From DASPFV01 sp035620975 (lineage in GTDB: Bacteria > Acidobacteriota > Vicinamibacteria > Vicinamibacterales > 2-12-FULL-66-21): a stretch of DNA of 64,000 nucleotides. The stretch lies in assembly GCA_035620975.1 (NCBI GenBank), contig DASPFV010000279.1, positions 1 through 64,000 on the forward strand, in the 5' to 3' direction. The notes under the pieces were generated by a model. The model was given only the letters and a program-made list of their open reading frames with translations. It had not been told where the DNA came from and ran no database searches. The translations under genes and the position numbers were made by a program. Positions 58,676 through 64,000 of this stretch are shown one piece after another; the stretch's first letter is position 1, and the number at the start of each line of letters is the position of its first letter.

Positions 58676-61671
58676 CGGACATTCCCGTGAGGGGGTTCTC
58701 GGCCTGGCCGGCCGCGGCCGTTCTGGCGGCGGCCGCCGTGTTCCCCCAGAGTTCCGTGAGCGACCGCATGACCGCGGAGACGCTGAGCGGCCTCGCCTTC
58801 CGCGGCATCGGCCCCAGCCTCACCACCGGCCGCATCTCCGATATCGCCGTCGACCCGGTCAATCGCAGCGTGTGGTACGTCGCCGCCTCCTCCGGAAACC
58901 TCTGGAAGACGGAAAACCGCGGGAACACCTGGACACCGGTGTTCGACGCCTACGGCTCCTTCTCGACCGGCGTGGTCGTCGTCGATCCGAGGGACTCGAA
59001 CGTGGTCTGGCTGGGCACGGGCGAGAACAACAACCAGCGCAGCGTGTCGTTCGGCGACGGCGTCTACAAGTCCCTCGACGCCGGCCGCACATGGACGCGC
59101 GTGGGGCTCGAGGCCTCCGAGCACATCGGCGAGATCTTGATCGACCCGCGCAACTCGAATGTCGTCTACGTCGCGGCCATCGGGCCGCTGTGGAGCGCCG
59201 GAGGCGATCGCGGGCTGTACAAGACGACCGACGGTGGAAACACCTGGAAGTCCGTCTTGACGATCAGCCCGGATACGGGCGTGACGGATGTGGCGATGGA
59301 TCCGAAGCGCCCCGACGTGCTCTACGCGGCGGCCTACCAGCGCCGGCGGGCGGTGGGGCAGCTGATCGGCGGAGGTCCCGAGAGTGCGTTGTACAAGACG
59401 ACCAACGGCGGGCAGAGCTGGACGAAGCTCACCCGCGGCCTGCCCACCGTCGAGATGGGCCGCATCGGCCTGGCCATCAACTGGCGCAACCCCGGCATCG
59501 TCTACGCGCTGGTAACGGCCCAGCGTGGGCATGGCGGCTTCTTCCGCTCCGAGGACGGCGGCACGACGTGGACACGGATCGGCCGCCAGGTCCCGCCCGC
59601 TGGCGGCCGCGGCGGGCGGGGCGGCCGCGGCGGTCCGCCGGCCACGCCGCCGTCCCCCTGTGCGCCGCTGAGCGGACCCGTGCTGACGACACCACCGCCC
59701 GGCCTCGAAAGCGGCGAACCGGCCTCGGTCGCCGGGCCGGCCGGCATTGCGGCGGCTGTGGAGTTATCGACCGGGCCCGGCCAGGAGGGCGTGCAGCCCC
59801 GGGGTGGACGCGCGGGCGGCCCGGGCGACGACTGCTATCGCGGCGGGGATCCCGGGTACTACAACGAGATCATCGTCGACGGCCACGATCCCGAGACGAT
59901 CTGGTCCCCTCAGACGCAGATGTACGTGAGCCGCGACGGCGGGAGAACGTGGCGGCAGGCCGGCTTCGAGGCGACGGGGATGCACGTCGATCACCACGAC
60001 ATCGTGTTCGACCCCGCGGATCCGAAGCACTTCCTCGTGGGCAACGACGGCGGGCTCTACGAGACCTATGACGGCGGCAGGACCTTCCGCCACTTCACCA
60101 ACCTGCCGCTGTCGCAGTTCTACAGGGTGGCCGTCGACAACGCGCGGCCGTTCTACACGGTCTGTGGCGGGACGCAGGACAACGGCACGCACTGCGGGCC
60201 GTCGCGGACGGTGCATCGCGTGGGCATCCGCACGAGCGACTGGTTCGTGTCTGGCGGGGGCGACGGATTCCAGCCGCGGATGGACCCGGACGATCCGGAC
60301 ATCTTTTATGCGCTGTCACAGAACGGGGCCCTCAATCGCCTGGACCTCCGTACGGGGCAGAGCCGGCCGATCCGGCCGCGGGCCGCGACCGAACCTGGCA
60401 GCCAGACCGGCGGCCAGTCAGCCGATCCGCCCTCGCCGGTGGGCCGCTGGCACTGGGATGCTCCCTTCATCGTCAGTCCGCACGCGGCGAAGCGCCTGTA
60501 CTTCGCCGGCGAGCGGGTCTACCGAAGCGACAGCCGGGGCGACGACTGGATTCCCGTCAGCCCGGATCTCACCCGCAACCTCGACGCCGCGGCCATCCCC
60601 ATCATGGGCCGTGTCTGGCCGCGCGACAGCGTGGCGTTCAACCAGGCCACCACGACGCTCAGCACGATCACGGCGCTCGACGAGTCCCCCCTCCTCGAAG
60701 GCCTGCTCTACGCCGGCACCGACGATGGGGTGATTCAGGTGACCGAGGACGGCGGGAGAACCTGGCGCGAAGTCGAGTCCTTCCCCGAGCTGCCCGGGCA
60801 CGTGTATGTGACCGACGTGTTCGCGTCGCCGCGTGACGTGAACCTGGTGTTCGCGACCTTCAACAATTACCAGCGCGGCGACTTCAAGCCGTACGTCTAC
60901 CGCAGCCAGGACCGCGGACGGAGCTGGAGCTCGATCGCAGGCAACCTGCCGGAGCGCTCGGGCGCGTGGAGCATCGTGCAGGATCACGAGAACGGCCAGC
61001 TGCTGTTCGCTGGCCTCGAGTTCGGCGTGTACGTCACCGTCGACGGCGGCGCGCGATGGACGCGGCTGAAGGGGGGCATCCCGGTGATCCAGGCGCGCGA
61101 TCTGCACATCCAGCGGCGGGAGAGCGATCTGGTGGTCGGCACCTTCGGCCGCGGCGTGTACATTCTCGACGACTACTCGCCGCTGCGCGCGCTCACGCCC
61201 GAAGCGCTGACGGCCTCCGCAGAGCTCCTTCCCCTCCGCGATGCGTACCAGTACAACGAGCTGAACCAGCAGCGCGCGGCGTGGGGCAACGAGTCGACGC
61301 CGAACCCACCGTATGGCGCCGTGTTCACGTACATCGTCGGCCAGGCGCACGCGCCGAGTCCCGCAGATGCGAAGCTGGTGCTGTCGATCATGGACGATGC
61401 GGGTCGGCCCGTGCGCAAGCTGGATCTGACCTCCACCGCCGGCCTGCACCGCGTGGCGTGGGATCTGCGCGGCGAGCCCCCGCCGACTCCTCCGGCGGGG
61501 GCGCCGCTCGCGGGCGCCGGCGGTGGTCGCGGCGGCGGCCGCGGGGGTCCGCCTCAGGGGCCCGTGCTTCCGCCGGCCCGATATCGCGCGACGCTCGGCC
61601 TGCAGTCGGGCGATCTCGTCACGCCGATCGGCCAGACGCAGGTCTTCCAGGTGGTACCGCTGCCGCGCTGA
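58672..61671 (+). CDS. Secreted VPS10/BNR-repeat (sortilin-like) protein
   Basis: 999-residue protein with signal peptide (GFSAWPAAAVLAAAAVFPQS). It has many BNR/Asp-box blades: SGNLWKTENRGNTWTPVFD, GVYKSLDAGRTWTRVG, GLYKTTDGGNTWKSV, ALYKTTNGGQSWTKL, GFFRSEDGGTTWTRI, QMYVSRDGGRTWRQ, GLYETYDGGRTFRHF, VIQVTEDGGRTWREV and VYRSQDRGRSWSSI. This indicates one or two beta-propellers like those of VPS10/sortilin and xyloglucanase-type proteins. Gly-Arg linkers (GGRGGRGGRGG at about 310-320, GAGGGRGGGRGG near 950) interrupt it. The C-terminal region (AKLVLSIMDDAGRPVRKLDL, LHRVAWDLRGE) is a beta-sandwich. No catalytic residues can be assigned, so a binding role is as likely as hydrolysis. Coupled to the DUF3500 gene. 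Confidence 0.92.
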   Translation: MTDIPVRGFSAWPAAAVLAAAAVFPQSSVSDRMTAETLSGLAFRGIGPSLTTGRISDIAVDPVNRSVWYVAASSGNLWKTENRGNTWTPVFDAYGSFSTGVVVVDPRDSNVVWLGTGENNNQRSVSFGDGVYKSLDAGRTWTRVGLEASEHIGEILIDPRNSNVVYVAAIGPLWSAGGDRGLYKTTDGGNTWKSVLTISPDTGVTDVAMDPKRPDVLYAAAYQRRRAVGQLIGGGPESALYKTTNGGQSWTKLTRGLPTVEMGRIGLAINWRNPGIVYALVTAQRGHGGFFRSEDGGTTWTRIGRQVPPAGGRGGRGGRGGPPATPPSPCAPLSGPVLTTPPPGLESGEPASVAGPAGIAAAVELSTGPGQEGVQPRGGRAGGPGDDCYRGGDPGYYNEIIVDGHDPETIWSPQTQMYVSRDGGRTWRQAGFEATGMHVDHHDIVFDPADPKHFLVGNDGGLYETYDGGRTFRHFTNLPLSQFYRVAVDNARPFYTVCGGTQDNGTHCGPSRTVHRVGIRTSDWFVSGGGDGFQPRMDPDDPDIFYALSQNGALNRLDLRTGQSRPIRPRAATEPGSQTGGQSADPPSPVGRWHWDAPFIVSPHAAKRLYFAGERVYRSDSRGDDWIPVSPDLTRNLDAAAIPIMGRVWPRDSVAFNQATTTLSTITALDESPLLEGLLYAGTDDGVIQVTEDGGRTWREVESFPELPGHVYVTDVFASPRDVNLVFATFNNYQRGDFKPYVYRSQDRGRSWSSIAGNLPERSGAWSIVQDHENGQLLFAGLEFGVYVTVDGGARWTRLKGGIPVIQARDLHIQRRESDLVVGTFGRGVYILDDYSPLRALTPEALTASAELLPLRDAYQYNELNQQRAAWGNESTPNPPYGAVFTYIVGQAHAPSPADAKLVLSIMDDAGRPVRKLDLTSTAGLHRVAWDLRGEPPPTPPAGAPLAGAGGGRGGGRGGPPQGPVLPPARYRATLGLQSGDLVTPIGQTQVFQVVPLPR

Positions 61672-61734
61672 TTTCACACACATTTCACATTTGTCGAGGC
61701 CGGGGCGCGCACGGCCGGCCCGCCGTTCGTCACT

Positions 61735-61860
61735 AAAGGGAACCGGGGGGCTTCGCCCCGCCGGCCCCCCCATCGCCGTCGCTCGCGGGGCCCCACGATC
61801 CCCGCTCCGCTCCGGCGGGGCGCGCCCGTGGCGCGCCCTTCATGCTTCGTGGGTCCAGCG
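61735..61860. repeat. GC-rich dispersed element B (inverted relative to element A)
   Basis: Starts CCGGGGGGCTTCGCCCCGCC and continues through CATCGCCGTCGCTCGCGGGG and CCACGATCCCCGC to GGGGCGCGCCCGTGGCGCGC. It is the reverse complement of 18300-18480 with about 65-70 bp missing. The whole 61672-61990 gap holds this element and the leader of the VWA gene; no gene is supported. Confidence 0.75.
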
Positions 61861-61990
61861 CAGGCGGTGGGCAGCTCGAGTGAAGCCGGGACGTCGGTCC
61901 CGTCGTCTTTACCTGCATTGGGTGCCGAGCGCGGGGCCCGCCAGTTATACAATCCGGACTGGACCTTCAGATCCGCAACGGGGGACGGCG

Positions 61991-64000
61991 TTGTTCGATT
62001 CGCTCTTCCAGCTGCTCTTCAGCTATCGGCCAGTGATCTTCCAGCAGGGCGACTTCCGCTTCGTGCCCTCCGCTGGCGCCTACATCGCTGCGGGCGTGGT
62101 GGTGGCCGCCGTGGTCGCGACGTTCCTGACCTACCGGTCGGCGCGCGCGACGAGCAGGTCGCTCCATCGGCTCGTGCTGGCCGGGATCCGGACGGCTGCG
62201 CTGGTGCTCGTGCTGTTCTGCCTCTTCCGGCCGGTCCTCGTCATCAAGGCCGCCGTCCCGCAGCAGAACTTCCTCGGCATCCTCATCGACGACTCGCGGA
62301 GCATGCAGATCGCCGACTGGAACGATCAGGCGCGCGGTCGGTTCGCGCGGGAGCAGTTCAGCGGACCCGAGTCGGCCGTGCTCCGGACCCTGGCGGATCG
62401 GTTCGTGCTGCGGACCTTCCGGTTCTCGTCCACGGCGGCGCGCGTCGCATCGCCCGACGACCTCACGTTCTCGGGCGCGCAGACGAAGCTTGGCTCCGCG
62501 CTCGACGGGGCGCGCCAGGAGCTGTCGGGCCTGCCGCTGGCCGGGCTCGTGCTCGTCAGCGACGGGGCCGACACGACCGATGCCGAGCTCGGCGAGGCGC
62601 TGCTCGCGCTGAAGGCGGCGAGCGTGCCGGTGTTCACCGTGGGCGTCGGGCAGCCCTCCCTCGCGCGCGACATCCAGATCGATCGCGTCTCGGCCCCTCG
62701 CGCCGCGCTGAAGGGCACCTCGCTGATGATCGACGTGGTCGTGACGCAGTCGGGCTACGCGGGCGAGACCGTTACCCTCGACGTCGAGGACGAGGGACGC
62801 ATCGTCGGGTCGCAGGAAGTGAAGCTGCCGATCGACGGCGAGCCCGCGGCCGTCCGGGTGCGGTTCACGGCAAGCGATGCCGGAGCGCGCGTGTTCCGGT
62901 TCCGGATCACGCCGCGGCCCGGTGAGCTCGTCACGCAGAACAACCAGCGCGAGGCGCTCATCGACGTGCACGATCGGCGCGTGAAGATCCTCTACTTCGA
63001 AGGGGAGCCGCGGTTCGAGATGAAGTTCATCCGCCGCGCGGTGGCCGATGACAAGAACCTCCAGCTCGCGACCCTGCAGCGGACCGCGGACAACAAGTAC
63101 CTCCGTCTGGACGTGGACAACGCCGAGGAGCTGATCGCCGGCTTCCCGAAAACGCGCGAGGAGCTCTTCGCCTACACGGGCCTCGTGCTCGGCAGCGTCG
63201 AGGCCGGTGCGTTCACGGGAGACCAGCTCCGGATGATCGCCGAGTTCGTCGAACGCCGAGGCGGAGGCCTGCTCGTGCTCGGCGGCGGCCGGTCGCTCTC
63301 CGAAGGCGGCTATGTCGGTACGCCGGTGGCCGACGCGCTGCCGTTCGTGATGGAGCGGGTCGCGTCGCCCGGGGCGGACCCGCCGCCGTTCATGCGCGTC
63401 ACCGTGAAGCCCACCCGCGCCGGCGAGGCGCACGCCCTCGCGCAGATCGCGCCGACAGAAGCGTCCTCGCTCAAGCGCTGGAGCGAGCTGCCGGTGCTGA
63501 CGAGCGTCAATCCGATCCGCAGCGTCAAGCCCGGCGCCACGGTGCTCCTCGGCGGGACGGACGAGCAGCGCCGCAGCCAGCCCATCCTGGCCTACCAGCG
63601 GTACGGACGCGGCAAGGCGCTCGTCTTCACGCCGCAGGACTCGTGGCTCTGGCAGATGCACGCGTCCATGCCCCTGGAGGACATGACCCACGAGAACTTC
63701 TGGCGCCAGCTGCTCCGCTGGCTCGTCGACGGCGTCCCCGGGGTGGTCGAGACGCACACGCTGACGGAGCGCGTCGAGGCGGGCGAGACCGTGACGCTGA
63801 CGGCGGAGGTCGTGGACAAGGCGTTCGTCGAGCTGAACGACGCGCGCGTGGTGGCCCAGGTCGTCACCCCCGCGGGCGGCACCCTCGACGTGCCCCTGCA
63901 GTGGACGGGCGAGCGCAACGGCCAGTACCGCGGTTCGTTCGTGGCCCCCGAGCTCGGGATGTACGCCGTCAAGGTGGCAGCCGCGCGCGAGGGGCAGAAG
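61991..64000 (+). CDS. VWA/glutamine-amidotransferase-like membrane protein (3' partial)
   Basis: 670 codons are present and run off the right edge. A TTG start at 61991 behind GGGGACG gives the family N-terminus (FDSLFQLLFSYRPVIFQQGD). Two membrane helices follow (AYIAAGVVVAAVVATFLTY, about 30-48; LAGIRTAALVLVLFCLFRPV, about 63-82). A VWA-like domain runs from about 94 with GILIDDSRSMQIADW (a MIDAS-type DxSxS) and LVLVSDGADTTDAELGEALL. Later come FVERRGGGLLVLGGGRSLSE and YQRYGRGKALVFTPQDSWLW, typical of the class I glutamine-amidotransferase-like fold in large membrane proteins found in MoxR/Bat-type loci. Those partners would lie to the right of the window. Function is probably envelope-related but is not established. 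Confidence 0.88.
   Translation, partial: MFDSLFQLLFSYRPVIFQQGDFRFVPSAGAYIAAGVVVAAVVATFLTYRSARATSRSLHRLVLAGIRTAALVLVLFCLFRPVLVIKAAVPQQNFLGILIDDSRSMQIADWNDQARGRFAREQFSGPESAVLRTLADRFVLRTFRFSSTAARVASPDDLTFSGAQTKLGSALDGARQELSGLPLAGLVLVSDGADTTDAELGEALLALKAASVPVFTVGVGQPSLARDIQIDRVSAPRAALKGTSLMIDVVVTQSGYAGETVTLDVEDEGRIVGSQEVKLPIDGEPAAVRVRFTASDAGARVFRFRITPRPGELVTQNNQREALIDVHDRRVKILYFEGEPRFEMKFIRRAVADDKNLQLATLQRTADNKYLRLDVDNAEELIAGFPKTREELFAYTGLVLGSVEAGAFTGDQLRMIAEFVERRGGGLLVLGGGRSLSEGGYVGTPVADALPFVMERVASPGADPPPFMRVTVKPTRAGEAHALAQIAPTEASSLKRWSELPVLTSVNPIRSVKPGATVLLGGTDEQRRSQPILAYQRYGRGKALVFTPQDSWLWQMHASMPLEDMTHENFWRQLLRWLVDGVPGVVETHTLTERVEAGETVTLTAEVVDKAFVELNDARVVAQVVTPAGGTLDVPLQWTGERNGQYRGSFVAPELGMYAVKVAAAREGQK

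Noticed and set aside
57418..61671. A 1417-residue fusion open frame
   Set aside because: The first 418 codons lie in a shadow frame of the DUF3500 gene. The real VPS10-like protein starts at 58672 with a signal peptide.
1..64000. tRNA, rRNA or known riboswitches
   Set aside because: No tRNA cloverleaf end (GGTTCRANNCC with matching acceptor) or conserved rRNA or riboswitch core was noticed in the intergenic regions. A covariance search could still find divergent ones.

Overview
The window looks like chromosome of a GC-rich Acidobacteriota bacterium, most likely Vicinamibacteria-like. This is inferred from gene families and not from a marker gene, because no rRNA or tRNA is present. The main evidence is three PadR-regulator plus orphan MacB/FtsX-permease pairs (the 'acidobacterial duplicated orphan permease', ADOP, type). 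Supporting evidence is the set of very large Oar/SusC-like TonB receptors with carboxypeptidase-regulatory-like N-termini, the VPS10/BNR repeat protein with Gly-Arg linkers, DUF3500 and GxxExxY proteins, and many short dispersed intergenic repeats, including one that translates as RLKAEATK.

Layout. 1-19.6 kb: three TonB-dependent receptors, an MFS transporter, a glucoamylase-like glycoside hydrolase, two tandem exported HisC-like aminotransferases, an IS21 remnant, a GxxExxY nuclease-fold gene set between inverted copies of a repeat family, a KDG/dihydrodipicolinate-type aldolase and a SpoIIE-type phosphatase. This part looks like carbohydrate and peptide scavenging with outer-membrane import. 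19.6-36 kb: a sigma-54 activator, a broken TonB-receptor 5' end, an AspT-like exchanger, a nucleotidyltransferase, DoxX, a leader-like small protein, a GH2 enzyme, a cold-shock protein and a series of small, widely spaced single genes (zinc ribbon, PagL, NTF2-like, EreA-like, membrane protein). 36-48 kb: three PadR-ADOP operons and one divergently oriented ADOP gene. Each promoter carries a different palindrome over or next to a 17-bp-spaced -35/-10.

48-57.3 kb: eight minus-strand genes. The first four form a compact module: a membrane/coiled-coil protein, a two-lobed AAA+ ATPase, PspA/IM30, and a membrane-anchored periplasmic-binding-protein/OmpA fusion. Three of its four genes are linked by ATGA overlaps (coiled-coil to AAA+, and PspA to the fusion). 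A flavin amine oxidase, a VWA protein, a small DUF3566-like membrane protein and a two-domain VOC protein follow. I consider the four-gene module the best candidate for an under-described system, probably for envelope stress or membrane repair coupled to sensing at the cell wall. 57.4-64 kb: secreted DUF3500 protein, VPS10-like protein and the start of a large VWA/glutamine-amidotransferase-like membrane protein.

All function calls come from reading the translated sequence. No database search was run. Start sites were chosen from signal peptides, overlaps and Shine-Dalgarno-like sequences.
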